Of a stretch of DNA of 64,000 nucleotides, positions 1 to 8,055 are shown one piece after another. Below the pieces are notes generated by a model, which worked only from the letters and a program-made list of their open reading frames with translations, was not told the origin of the DNA and did not search any database. Made by a program: the position numbers and the translations under genes. Source of the DNA: Aldehydirespirator sp965116965 (GTDB lineage: Bacteria; Actinomycetota; Acidimicrobiia; Acidimicrobiales; Aldehydirespiratoraceae). The first letter of the stretch is position 1. Each line of letters starts with the position of its first letter. The stretch covers positions 2,790,001-2,854,000 of the forward strand of contig OZ220743.1 in NCBI GenBank assembly GCA_965116965.1, in the 5' to 3' direction.

Positions 1-293
1 GCATCCAGGTGAACTGCCTGGTGCCCGGCCTGTTCCCCCACGAGGACATGACGGCCGACATCCGTTCCAGCCTGGACCGCACCAGCACCAAGGACCCCTG
101 CCAGCCCGCCCTGCGGGTGGGGGAGCGCCAGGAGCTGGGCTGGGCCGCCACCTTCCTGGCATCGCCCTACGGGCGGTTCATCTCGGGCCACACCCTGGTG
201 GTGGACGGGGCCAACTGGCAGCGCCGCTCCATGACCAACCCCCCGGTGGTTACCGTACGCGACCAGATGGGCCGCGGCCCGTTCCAACCTTGA
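1..293 (+). CDS. SDR-family oxidoreductase, C-terminal fragment (5' end outside window)
   Basis: The reading frame is open from the left edge (first full codon at position 3, reading IQVNCLVPG) and stops at TGA 291-293. The text VNCLVPG, followed by a helix and then ATFLASPYGRFISGHTLVVDGA, matches the C-terminal part of classical short-chain dehydrogenases/reductases: the substrate-binding loop after the catalytic YxxxK helix and the final GxxLxVDGG strand. The Rossmann glycine motif and catalytic Tyr/Lys lie upstream of the window, so substrate and cofactor preference cannot be judged. An internal ATG at position 9 is not the start. Confidence 0.85.
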   Translation, partial: IQVNCLVPGLFPHEDMTADIRSSLDRTSTKDPCQPALRVGERQELGWAATFLASPYGRFISGHTLVVDGANWQRRSMTNPPVVTVRDQMGRGPFQP

Positions 294-377
294 CTTCTTG
301 GCCGCCTATTGGCTAAGTGGAGCGTGCCGCGTAGCATGCGCTCGCCGCGTGATCGGTCGCGAATGGAGGTTTTGATC

Positions 378-2903
378 ATGCACCGCTCCCTCATGCACCG
401 CTCCTTTCTTCGCAGGACTGTGCGGACCTTGGTGATGTCGGGGGCAGTCGTTGCCCTGGTCGCCACTTCGCTGGCACTAGCCGGGTCGAGCACCGCACTG
501 GGCCAAGAGACCTCGGAGTGCGAGATCACCGACCTCGGCACTCTGGACAGCTCGTCGGGCAGCGTGCTGGAGGCGGAAGGGCGCTGGTCGACCGACGACT
601 GCGACTCGCGTTTCCGGCCAGGAAGCGACGCCCACACCTACCGCTTCCAGGTCTCCGAGGCGGGCCGGGTCAGGATCAGCCTGACGTCCGCTGAGGCCGA
701 CTCCTACCTGTACCTGCTCACCAACGACGGCAGACGCATCGGCGACAACGACGACAGAGGAGCGGGCCTCGACGCCCGCGTCGAGCGCGACCTCGCTCCC
801 GGCGCCTACCTGGTCGAGGCCACCACCGTCGGCGGGCGCGACCGGGGTCCGGCCGACTTCACGATCACGGTGAGCAGGCTCGAAGGCTGCGACTTCGTCC
901 ATCTCGGCACGCTGGAGCCGGGCGTCGATCTTGCCGCAACGGGATCCTGGTCGCTCGAGACGTGCGGCTCGCGCTTCGTGTCGGCGCACCCCGCCCACTC
1001 CTACTCCTTCAACATGACGGAGGCGGCCCGGGTGCGCATCGATCTCGAGTCCGAGAACGGTGACCCGGTCCTGTCGCTGGCATCGCTCGAGCACGGCATC
1101 GTCGGAGCCAACGACGACGGCGGCGAGATCCGGAACTCCCGTATCGAGCAGTACCTGCTGCCTGGCGTCTACCTCATCGAGGCGACGACGTACCTGGAGC
1201 GCGACTTGCAGCCGCTGCAGGCCGACTTCACCCTCACCGTCCACCTCGTGGACGAATCGGCCCGCCAGCAGGAGCCCCGGCTCAAGATCGAGGAAGTCCG
1301 GACTCCAGCAGAGGTCGTCGCGGGCGACCCGTTCACCGTCAACTACCGGATCGGCAACCTCGGCGGCGGCGAACTGCCCGACGACGGCAGCAGCGCGCTC
1401 ATCTACATCATCGGGAGACGGGTATTCGATCTGCTCGACCCCGTCTCGGGAGTATGGGACTCCGGCGTCGCCTTCCACACCGGCAGCGAGACCGCCAGCG
1501 CGTCGAGCACCGCCATCGACGAGATAACCCCCTTCGAGGCCAGGTTCAACCAGCACGGCCCCAAGTGGGTGTTCGTCGGGGTTGTCACCGAGGACGCCTA
1601 CGGCAACGAGATCGGATTCCACGGTTCCTGGCACAACCTGATGGTGCTGAGCGGCCCGACGTTCGGTCCCCTCGACGTCAAGGTCGGCTTCAGCGACTAC
1701 ACGGTGGCCACCGAGGCCGACGGCGAGGGACGGGTGACGACTTCGGTGACCAGGGTCTCAGACCCCGAAGCGGAAGTCGATCCGCAGACTCGGCTGCGGG
1801 CCATCTACGCGGCGGGCGTGACGACCCAACTCCTCGACGGCGTCTTCGAGCGGCCTGCGATCGCGGAGCTGTCCGAGGAGTCGGACGCAGAGCGGATCAA
1901 CGTGGCGAACCCCTCCTCGAGCAATCTCATCAGGATGTTCGGGCAGCAGTACGCGGCGGCGTTGGGCGCATCGGGACTGATCGACGGGTGGCTCGCCAGA
2001 GAGGCGATCAATCCCGCCGCAATCGAGGATCTCTGGCTGGACGCGGCCGGTGCCGCGTCCAGCCACTACGCGTCGATGGCTTCCAGCTGGCGATCGCTTC
2101 TGGATCAGATCGAACGCCGATCGGAGTTGTCGTTCCGGGATGCGCGCACCGTCCATTCCCAGCTCGCCTACGCCGAGAGCATCGTGGCGCCCGCATTCGC
2201 CGCCGGTGACATCATCGCCGCGGCCCGCAGCGCCGATGATGGATGGGACGATCCCGAGGTCCAGGAGATGATGGCCGAGCAGTCGGGCTGCCGCCCCGGA
2301 GGCAACGCACTGCGCCGAGCGCTCGAGGCAGCCGGCGTCGACAACATCGACGAACTGCTCGATCTGGACGCTGAGATGCGGCTGGAGCGCCCTGTCCACG
2401 GCTTGGCCGTCGATCAGACGCTGTGCGCGGCGGCGGCCGCCGACGCGTCACTCTCGCGGTTCCTCCAGCGCCTCTCGCTCGATGGCAGCACTGAGCTTCG
2501 CGAGACGCTGGGGCTGACGCCGCCGGAGCCGGCGGCGACGCCCGAACCCCACCGGCTGCGCATCGTCGTCCGGCTGGATGACGACGGTCGGCTGGAACAC
2601 GGAGTCCAGCTGACCGGCGGCGAGCGGATCCTGCCGCCGTCTCGCTTCCTGCCCGCCGACGCCCCTGTCGGCAACTGGCGTGTGAGCGGCGACGTCGAGG
2701 TGGACGGGAGCGCCGTCGGGAAGATCCGAGCGAGACGAGTTGCCGACGGCCGGTCCGAGGTGGGCTTCATCGGCGCCGACGGCGAGGCGATCACGCCTGA
2801 CATCGCCTTCCTGCCGGCCGACGCCAGGGTGGGCGTCTGGTACCGCAGCAGCGAGATCGAGGTGCCGGCCGCGGCGGCCACCCTGATGGACGAAGACGGC
2901 TAA
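378..2903 (+). CDS. Secreted protein with two PPC-like beta domains
   Basis: An 841-residue exported protein of unknown function. ATG 378 is chosen over in-frame upstream codons because GGAGG (365-369) lies 8 bases before it and the product then opens with a typical signal peptide: positively charged start, hydrophobic stretch around residues 15-35, and an Ala-rich cleavage region ending near ALGQE. Two tandem repeats of about 120 residues follow (roughly residues 40-160 and 160-285). Each has a C..LGTL strand, a DSRFR/CGSRF turn, a YRF or YSF strand, and a closing GAYLVEATT or GVYLIEATT strand, which resembles bacterial pre-peptidase C-terminal (PPC) domains. The remainder is a CARDB-like strand region, a helical middle, and a C-terminal segment containing two LPADA.VG.W motifs. 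No protease domain is recognisable. It is probably cell-surface or extracellular. Confidence 0.75.
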   Translation: MHRSLMHRSFLRRTVRTLVMSGAVVALVATSLALAGSSTALGQETSECEITDLGTLDSSSGSVLEAEGRWSTDDCDSRFRPGSDAHTYRFQVSEAGRVRISLTSAEADSYLYLLTNDGRRIGDNDDRGAGLDARVERDLAPGAYLVEATTVGGRDRGPADFTITVSRLEGCDFVHLGTLEPGVDLAATGSWSLETCGSRFVSAHPAHSYSFNMTEAARVRIDLESENGDPVLSLASLEHGIVGANDDGGEIRNSRIEQYLLPGVYLIEATTYLERDLQPLQADFTLTVHLVDESARQQEPRLKIEEVRTPAEVVAGDPFTVNYRIGNLGGGELPDDGSSALIYIIGRRVFDLLDPVSGVWDSGVAFHTGSETASASSTAIDEITPFEARFNQHGPKWVFVGVVTEDAYGNEIGFHGSWHNLMVLSGPTFGPLDVKVGFSDYTVATEADGEGRVTTSVTRVSDPEAEVDPQTRLRAIYAAGVTTQLLDGVFERPAIAELSEESDAERINVANPSSSNLIRMFGQQYAAALGASGLIDGWLAREAINPAAIEDLWLDAAGAASSHYASMASSWRSLLDQIERRSELSFRDARTVHSQLAYAESIVAPAFAAGDIIAAARSADDGWDDPEVQEMMAEQSGCRPGGNALRRALEAAGVDNIDELLDLDAEMRLERPVHGLAVDQTLCAAAAADASLSRFLQRLSLDGSTELRETLGLTPPEPAATPEPHRLRIVVRLDDDGRLEHGVQLTGGERILPPSRFLPADAPVGNWRVSGDVEVDGSAVGKIRARRVADGRSEVGFIGADGEAITPDIAFLPADARVGVWYRSSEIEVPAAAATLMDEDG

Positions 2904-3004
2904 CGGGCCGGACCCGCTGCCGGCCTAGCCGGCGAGAACTGACAAGCATCCGCCGCCCGCTCCCGGCATGCGTTCCCGACTCGGGGTTGCAGGCGGGGAT
3001 GCGC

Positions 3005-3326
3005 TCAGTGATGGTGGCCGAAGAAAGCGAGCCTCTTCTTCTTGCGGGCCATCTGGCGCTCCAGCAGATGGTCCACATGGTGGTCCTCGGAGGTGCACCC
3101 TCTGACCGAGGTCTCCAGCTGGATGGTGCTGTGAGCGATGCCGTGCTCCTCGTTGGCGATGCGCCGCGTGCGCGTGATCATGCCCCGCGTGGTCGCAATC
3201 CTCAGGATGATCGTGGCCGTGATCGTGCCCACAGTCCTCGCCGTGCGCGTGATCATGCCCCGCGTGGTCGCAATCATCGGGATGATCGTGGCCGCTCCCG
3301 CGGGAGCCGGCCTCAACGGAGGCCAC
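3005..3326 (-). pseudogene. Remnant of a cation diffusion facilitator (CDF): His-rich tract plus frameshifted C-terminal tail
   Basis: In one minus frame (ending at 3005) the sequence reads RIANEEHGIAHSTIQLE, a hallmark of the last helix-strand of the cytoplasmic domain of CDF zinc/cobalt efflux proteins, followed by a HHVDHLLERQ tail ending GHHH. In another minus frame the same stretch upstream reads a His/Asp/Cys-rich run (repeated GHDHAH and CDHAGHDHAH). No single frame joins both and no transmembrane helices remain, so this looks like an eroded or deleted CDF gene whose His-rich segment and tail survive. It lies downstream of the Zur-type regulator, which fits a former zinc-efflux role. 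An alternative is a small His-rich protein that only overlaps the CDF relic. Confidence 0.5.
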
Positions 3327-3517
3327 TATGCGGCGTTACAGCACTCTTCGGTGTGAGTGTGCACCGGGATGTCGCAGTGGTCGGCATGGTCCGCGTGCGA
3401 ATGCTCCGGGACGTCGCAGTGGTCGCCGTGGTCGTGATCATCATCACAGTGGTCGGCGTGCGAATGCTCCTCCATGCCGCAGTGATCGGCGTGGTCGGCG
3501 TGCGAATGCTCCTCCAT
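3326..3517 (-). CDS. Small His/Cys-rich putative metal-binding protein
   Basis: A 63-residue product made almost entirely of His, Asp, Glu, Cys and Ala. It contains two EEHSHADH units, ADHCG and ADHCD motifs, a DDDHDHGDHCD core and a terminal HTHTEECCNAA. Tandem HSHADH and DHC motifs suggest zinc or cobalt binding or storage. The His-rich frame continues upstream of the ATG to about 3590 without another start codon, so the gene may be truncated. It lies about 110 bases downstream of a candidate Zur/Fur operator (3629-3646) on the same strand. No family is recognised, and the low-complexity coding could also be debris of the adjacent CDF remnant. Confidence 0.4.
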   Translation of the reverse strand: MEEHSHADHADHCGMEEHSHADHCDDDHDHGDHCDVPEHSHADHADHCDIPVHTHTEECCNAA

Positions 3518-3628
3518 GCCGCAGTGATCGGCGTGGTCGGCGTGCGAATGCTCCGGATGGTCGTAGCACGTATCGGTGTGGACGTGGGCTCTCTTTTCGT
3601 TGCGTCACCGGCGTACTGCGCCGGGGAG

Positions 3629-3646
3629 TTGATTCTCAATATATTG
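3629..3646. promoter_or_regulatory. Candidate Zur/Fur-type operator upstream of the His-rich ORFs
   Basis: On the minus strand this AT-rich stretch in GC-rich DNA reads ATATTGAGAATCAA. It shares the core TGAGAAT plus flanking AT bases with the stretch in the zur-znuA intergenic region (ATAATGAGAATAAG). It overlaps the last codons and stop of the zur gene and precedes the His/Cys-rich ORF. The call rests on similarity between the two sites and on context. Confidence 0.35.
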
Positions 3647-4151
3647 GTAGCGCGTCTTCCAATGTCAAGTCTTCGACGAAACGAACGCAGCGCGAGCAAT
3701 GGCCGTGCAGGTCGAGCATGTGACGCAGGGGCGTGAAATTGACCCGACGAGCCGCCTCGGCGAGACGGAGGTCGATCATCTCCTCCAACTCGTCGTCCAG
3801 GTGTACGTCGGTGATCGCGCCGCAGACAACGCACACGAGATGGTGGTGATGCGACAGTAGTGGTTCAGCCAGCTCGAAATAGGCACGATCGCTTCGGATC
3901 GAGATCCGGTTGACCACGCCCGAGCGTTCAAGCACGCTGAGGTTGCGGTAAGTCGAGCTGACGGGCAGATCGGGGGCGGACGAGGCGATCTCGGTCAGCG
4001 TCACTGGCCGCCCGGCGCCCACCAGCGCCTCGACCAACCGCCGCCGGCCGGGGGTGTAGCGGGAATCGTGCCGGGCCAGGCGGGCGCGCACCATTGCGTG
4101 GAGTCCCCTGAGGGAGGAGGAAGGGTCAGGCTGGCCTGATCTACGGGACAT
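3636..4151 (-). CDS. zur: Fur-family metal-responsive repressor (Zur-like)
   Basis: A 171-residue protein with the Fur architecture: an N-terminal winged helix (RYTPGRRRLVEAL, then the LPVSSTYRNLSVLERSGVV recognition helix and wing) and a C-terminal metal-binding dimerisation domain. Metal ligands are visible as SHHHHLVCVVCG, DVHLDDELEEMI and the closing HGHCSRC, so both CxxC-type structural zinc pairs are present. Family members repress metal-uptake genes when metal-loaded. The neighbouring znuA/znuB point to zinc, hence the Zur call, though Fur or Mur specificity is not excluded by sequence alone. ATG 4151 is preceded by GGAG at close spacing. It is transcribed divergently from znuA across a shared AT-rich promoter/operator, suggesting autoregulation. 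Confidence 0.85.
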   Translation of the reverse strand: MSRRSGQPDPSSSLRGLHAMVRARLARHDSRYTPGRRRLVEALVGAGRPVTLTEIASSAPDLPVSSTYRNLSVLERSGVVNRISIRSDRAYFELAEPLLSHHHHLVCVVCGAITDVHLDDELEEMIDLRLAEAARRVNFTPLRHMLDLHGHCSRCVRFVEDLTLEDALPIY

Positions 4152-4164
4152 GACTCCTGGTTAG

Positions 4165-4193
4165 TTGCGACTGGGACTTATTCTCATTATAGA
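4165..4193. promoter_or_regulatory. Divergent zur-znuA promoter with embedded Zur-type operator
   Basis: On the plus strand TTGCGA (4165-4170) and TATAGA (4188-4193) are 17 bases apart, a plausible -35/-10 pair for znuA. On the minus strand the same segment contains TATAAT (4192-4187) as a -10 for zur. Between and over them lies ACTTATTCTCATTATAG, whose minus-strand reading ATAATGAGAATAAG matches the second candidate site at 3629-3646. A metal-loaded regulator bound here would block both promoters. Confidence 0.55.
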
Positions 4194-4237
4194 CTCCGGC
4201 GGTAAGGTCCTCATTGTTCTCGTCAAGGAGCCGACCT

Positions 4238-5734
4238 GTGAAGCATCACCCAGATCCGCGAAGCCTCAGCATGACCGGCCGCGGGTGCCGCTGGCGGCGA
4301 CCCCGGCGTGCGGCGCTCGCCGCCCTTGCCGCCGCGGCAATGATAGCCGCCGCGTGCAGCGGGGGCTCGGAAGGCGAGGACGCGCCAGCAGCCGCACCTG
4401 AGACTCCGACCATTCTCGTCACTACCGGCATCTGGGCCGACATCGTCTCGAACGTGGCCTGCGACGGGCTGGCCGACATCGAGACGATCATCCCAGTTGG
4501 CGGCGACCCCCACAGCTACGAGCCCTCCCTGCAGGACCGGGCCCGCATGGAGAACGCCGCGCTGGTGGTGGCCAACGGCCTCGAGCTGGAGGAGGCCCTG
4601 GAAGACACTCTCGAAGCGGTGGCGGAGTCCGGCACTCCGGTGTTCGAGTTCGCCGAGGGCATGGACCCCATCCCGTACGGATTCGAGACCGGCCACGACG
4701 ACCACGACGAAGACGAAGGCCACGACCACGAAGACGAAGGCCACGACCACGACGAAGACGAAGGCCACGACCACGACGAAGACGAAGGCCACGACGACCA
4801 CGAAGACGAAGGCCACGACCACGACGAAGACGAAGGCCACGACCACGACGAAGACGAAGGCCACGACCACGACGAAGACGAAGGCCACGACCACGACGAA
4901 GACGAAGGCCACGACGACCACGAAGACGAAGGCCACGACCACGACGAAGACGAAGGCCACGACCACGACGAAGACGAAGGCCACGACCACGACGAAGACG
5001 AAGGCCACGACCACGACGAAGACGAAGGCCACGACCACGACGAAGACGAAGGCCACGACCACGACGAAGACGAAGGCCACGACCACGACGAAGACGAAGG
5101 CCACGACCACGACGAAGACGAAGGCCACGACCACGACGAAGACGAAGGCCACGACCACCACGAAGACGAAGGCCACGACCACGCCCACGCCCACGCCCAC
5201 GGAGCGGAAGATCCGCACGTGTGGTTCGATCCCCACCGGGTGGCTGAGGCCCTGCCAACCCTCGCCCAAGTGCTTACGACGGAGGTGGGCCTCGACCAGG
5301 CCGCGGTCGAAGCGTGCGTGAACAGCTACGTGGCAGAACTGGAGGCAGTGGACGCCGAGATCGCCGCCAAGGTTGGGCAGCTACCGGCCGGAAGCCGCAA
5401 GCTGGTCACCAACCATGAAGCGCTCGGGTACTTCGCAGACCGCTACGGGTTCGAGGTAATCGGCACGGTCATCCCGACGCCGGCAAGCATGGCGCAGGCC
5501 AGCCCCGCGCATCTCGAGGCGCTCGCCGAGATCATCGAGCACGAGGGAATCAAGGCCATCTTCGCCGAGACACTGCACTCCGTCGACGACATCGAGGCTC
5601 TGGCCGACCGGGTCGGCGACGTCGATGTGGTCACCCTCTACACCGGCAGCCTCGGGCCTCCCGGCAGCGGCGCTGAGACCTACCTCGGGTTCCTCCGCAC
5701 CAACACCGATCTGATCGTCGACGCCCTTGCCTGA
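4238..5734 (+). CDS. znuA: Zinc ABC transporter substrate-binding lipoprotein with giant His-rich loop (ZnuA-like)
   Basis: A 498-residue cluster A-I metal-binding lipoprotein. GTG 4238 is preferred over a TTG eight codons upstream because AAGGAG (4225-4230) precedes it by 7 bases. The product has an Arg-rich start, a hydrophobic Ala segment and a lipobox ending in Cys40 (MIAAAC). Metal-site motifs of the family are present: GGDPHSYEPS (His92), EDPHVWFDP after the loop, TNHEALGYFADRYG, and a C-terminal AETLHSVDDIEALADRVG. Between the lobes, where ZnuA proteins carry a short His-rich loop, there are about 170 residues (152-322) of GHDHDEDE repeats. Family members without this insert are near 300 residues. 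It delivers zinc, or possibly Mn, to the permease encoded 22 bases downstream. Confidence 0.92.
   Translation: MKHHPDPRSLSMTGRGCRWRRPRRAALAALAAAAMIAAACSGGSEGEDAPAAAPETPTILVTTGIWADIVSNVACDGLADIETIIPVGGDPHSYEPSLQDRARMENAALVVANGLELEEALEDTLEAVAESGTPVFEFAEGMDPIPYGFETGHDDHDEDEGHDHEDEGHDHDEDEGHDHDEDEGHDDHEDEGHDHDEDEGHDHDEDEGHDHDEDEGHDHDEDEGHDDHEDEGHDHDEDEGHDHDEDEGHDHDEDEGHDHDEDEGHDHDEDEGHDHDEDEGHDHDEDEGHDHDEDEGHDHDEDEGHDHHEDEGHDHAHAHAHGAEDPHVWFDPHRVAEALPTLAQVLTTEVGLDQAAVEACVNSYVAELEAVDAEIAAKVGQLPAGSRKLVTNHEALGYFADRYGFEVIGTVIPTPASMAQASPAHLEALAEIIEHEGIKAIFAETLHSVDDIEALADRVGDVDVVTLYTGSLGPPGSGAETYLGFLRTNTDLIVDALA
4691..5203 (+). repeat. About 20 tandem copies of a 24-bp unit encoding GHDHDEDE
   Basis: From 4691 the sequence is a near-perfect 24-base period. 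Two early units have 27 or 21 bases (GHDDHDEDE, GHDHEDE), two are GHDDHEDE, and the unit at 5147 is GHDHHEDE. The array closes with GHDHAHAHAHG. Lengths stay multiples of three, so the znuA frame is kept. Codon use is nearly identical in every unit, which indicates recent expansion by slippage or recombination. Confidence 0.97.
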
Positions 5735-5755
5735 GCCGGGCTAGAACAACCCGCC

Positions 5756-6643
5756 ATGGAGTTGCTGACCGACCCCGTGGCGTGGTGGATCGACCCGTTC
5801 ACATCCAACGTGTTCATGCAGCGAGCCCTCTACGCGGGCCTGCTCGTGGTGCTCACCACCTCGGTCGTGGGCACCTGGGTCGTCCTGCGGGGCATGAGCT
5901 TCCTCGGTGACGCCTTGGCCCACGGCGTGCTGCCCGGGATCGCCCTCGCGTTCATCATCGGGGTGCATACCACTATCGGTGCCTTCGCAGCGGCCATCGC
6001 CATGGTGTGGGGCATCAACATGATCCGCAGTTACTCGCCGCTTCCCGAGGACACCTCGATAGGAGTGCTGTTCGTCGGATTCCTGGCGCTGGCCGTGGCC
6101 ATCATGTCGAGCTCGTCGGGCGCGTACACCGGGGACCTCAACCGGTTCCTGTTCGGGTCCGTCACTGGGGTCGACGACGGCGACCTGCGCCGTCAACTCA
6201 TCGCCGCCGGGATATCGCTCGGCGGCGTCGCCCTGTTCTACCGGGCGTTCCTGGTCATGACGTTCGACTACGCCCAGGCCCAGGTGCTCGGCCTTAGACC
6301 CCGCATCGCCCACGGCGTCCTGCTGGTGCTACTTGCCATCTCCATCATCGCCTCGTTCGAGGCGGTGGGGAACCTGCTGGTGTTCGCCTTCCTGATCGCC
6401 CCGCCCGCCACTGCAGTCCTGCTGGTGAAACGGGTGCCGCGCATCATGGTCGCCGCCAGCGGCGTTGGGGCCGCTTCCGTGGTAGTCGGGCTGCTGGCCA
6501 GCTACCACTACGACACCGCGGCCGGTGCCACCATGGCCCTGACAGCCGTCGTGGTCTTCCTGACGGTACTCACCGTCAAGGCGCTGCTGCAGGCCCTCGG
6601 CGGCAGCCGCGGCCGCGCTCGGGCCGCCGAGGTGGCCGCCTGA
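5756..6643 (+). CDS. znuB: Zinc ABC transporter permease (ZnuB-like)
   Basis: A 295-residue integral membrane protein of the ABC-3 permease family with about eight hydrophobic segments. Typical signatures are present: LRGMSFLGDALAHGVLPGIALAF near residues 43-65, the EDTSIGVLFVGFLALAVAIM segment, and FDYAQAQVLGLRP before the EAVGNLLVFAFLIAPPATA helix, the region that contacts the ATPase. It starts 22 bases after znuA, so the two are co-transcribed. The normal partner ATPase ZnuC is not encoded next to them on either strand. Confidence 0.93.
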   Translation: MELLTDPVAWWIDPFTSNVFMQRALYAGLLVVLTTSVVGTWVVLRGMSFLGDALAHGVLPGIALAFIIGVHTTIGAFAAAIAMVWGINMIRSYSPLPEDTSIGVLFVGFLALAVAIMSSSSGAYTGDLNRFLFGSVTGVDDGDLRRQLIAAGISLGGVALFYRAFLVMTFDYAQAQVLGLRPRIAHGVLLVLLAISIIASFEAVGNLLVFAFLIAPPATAVLLVKRVPRIMVAASGVGAASVVVGLLASYHYDTAAGATMALTAVVVFLTVLTVKALLQALGGSRGRARAAEVAA

Positions 6644-6651
6644 CCGGACAC

Positions 6652-6680
6652 CCGGCCGGCTATCGGGCTAGCCGAGCCGG
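6652..6680. terminator. Hairpin between convergent znuB and ubiD-like genes
   Basis: CCGGC-CGGCTA pairs with TAGCCG-a-GCCGG, an 11-bp GC-rich stem with one bulged base and a loop of about 6 bases. It sits between and partly over the stop codons of the two convergent genes. There is no T-tract, so it may act as a bidirectional blocking hairpin. Confidence 0.45.
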
Positions 6681-8035
6681 TCGGTGGTGACCTCGCGGCC
6701 GACAGCGCGGGCCGCGTCTGAGATCTCGATGCGCTGAGCGTCGAAGTCCTGCCCCCGGGTGGCGTCGAGCGCCAGCCGCGATGTCGTGCCCAGCTTGTCG
6801 GCCGACGGGTCGAGGGCGCTGCCCGGCAACCCATCGATCACGATCATGTCCTGCGCGGGCTGGAAGTGGGTGGCCAGCGCCCAGAGTACCTCTTCGTCCG
6901 TGGTGACATCCACATCCGCGTCGACCGCTACCGCCGTCTTCAGGTACGGGTCCCAGCCGAGGATTCCCAGCAGGACCTGGCGGGCCTCCCCGGGCCGCCG
7001 CTGGTCGACGGCCACGTAGCAGTGGAAGTGCGTTCCCGAGCGCGGATAGTGCACCGCGGTGACCGATCCGAAGCGGTCCTTGAGCTTGGCGATCATCTCC
7101 GCCTCGCGGGGCACGCGTCCGAGGTTGAGGTGCTCGTGGGAGTTGCCGCCGACGACGTCGAGCCAGACAGCGCCGTTGCGCTGCATCACCGTGCACACGT
7201 CGATGCGGTTGCGGGTCGAACGATCCGACGAGTACCCGGAGAACTCGCCGAAGGGGCCCTCGTCCTCATCGGCGGCGGGATCGATCTCGCCCTCGAGGAC
7301 GACCTCGGCCGCGGCCGGCACCCGGAGGCCGTGCCGGGGGGTGCGCACGACCTCGAGGGGCGTGCCCAGGAGTCCTCCCGCGATCTCGCGCTCGTCAACG
7401 CCGAAGGCGGCCCGGGCCGATGCCGCCAGCATGAACAGCGGGTGGGCGCCGATGACCATGGCCACTGGGAGCCGCTGGCCCGACGCGGCCGCGTCCTGCA
7501 GCAGCCGCCAGAGGTCACCGCGGGAGTGCAGGCTCGTGCCGAGCGAAGTCGGCGAGGCCACCACCGAGCGGTGATAGCTGAGATTGCCGCGCCCGGTCTC
7601 GGCTTCCTCGGCCACCACGATCCCGCTCGTAATGTAGGGGCCGAGGTCGGTGGCGAAATGCGTCAGAAGCGGCAGGCTTCGTAAGTCGACGCGGTCGCCG
7701 GCATCAATCCGGTCGGTGATGGGCCCGTCGTCCATCTCAGCCATCTCCATGGCATTCGCGGCCAGCCGCTGGTAGGTGTCATGGAGTTCGCCCGGCGCCG
7801 CTCCCAGCATGCGTTCGATGCGAACGCGGGACGCGAACAGGTTCGTGACCACCTCTCGATCGGCGCCCTCGACGCTGGTGAAGCGCAGCAGCGGATGACG
7901 GCCCCGCTCGGCCAGTTCCCACACGACCGCGGTGATGTCCTGGTCGAGCGAGACCGGGCGTTCAACGGTGTAGACATCGTCCGGATGCGCGGCCTCGTAG
8001 TCACGAAGGAAGTCTTGGAGACCCTGGCCGGTCAC
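6668..8035 (-). CDS. UbiD-family prenyl-FMN-dependent (de)carboxylase
   Basis: About 455 residues matching the UbiD family, which reversibly decarboxylates aromatic or alpha,beta-unsaturated acids using prenylated FMN. Visible signatures are the DEGPFGEFSGY segment carrying catalytic acids, the upstream PYITSGIVV and RGNLSYHR region, VIGAHP, and the C-terminal GTTSRLALDATRG helix equivalent to the family TSKLGIDAT motif. No good ribosome site is seen. GTG 8035 gives a start consistent with the family (TGQGLQDFLRDYEAAH), and a CTG slightly upstream is an alternative. It lies 20 bases downstream of the amidohydrolase gene in the same operon. No UbiX flavin prenyltransferase is encoded in the window. 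Substrate unknown. Confidence 0.87.
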   Translation of the reverse strand: MTGQGLQDFLRDYEAAHPDDVYTVERPVSLDQDITAVVWELAERGRHPLLRFTSVEGADREVVTNLFASRVRIERMLGAAPGELHDTYQRLAANAMEMAEMDDGPITDRIDAGDRVDLRSLPLLTHFATDLGPYITSGIVVAEEAETGRGNLSYHRSVVASPTSLGTSLHSRGDLWRLLQDAAASGQRLPVAMVIGAHPLFMLAASARAAFGVDEREIAGGLLGTPLEVVRTPRHGLRVPAAAEVVLEGEIDPAADEDEGPFGEFSGYSSDRSTRNRIDVCTVMQRNGAVWLDVVGGNSHEHLNLGRVPREAEMIAKLKDRFGSVTAVHYPRSGTHFHCYVAVDQRRPGEARQVLLGILGWDPYLKTAVAVDADVDVTTDEEVLWALATHFQPAQDMIVIDGLPGSALDPSADKLGTTSRLALDATRGQDFDAQRIEISDAARAVGREVTTDRLG

Positions 8036-8055
8036 AGCAACGGAGCGCGCGACAG

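Noticed and set aside
4223..5321. Long open frames on both strands across the ZnuA repeat (Val/Phe-rich, Arg/Leu-rich and Lys/Thr-rich products)
   Set aside because: They are shadows of a 24-bp repeat that lacks stops in several frames. Only the ZnuA frame has family motifs on both sides.
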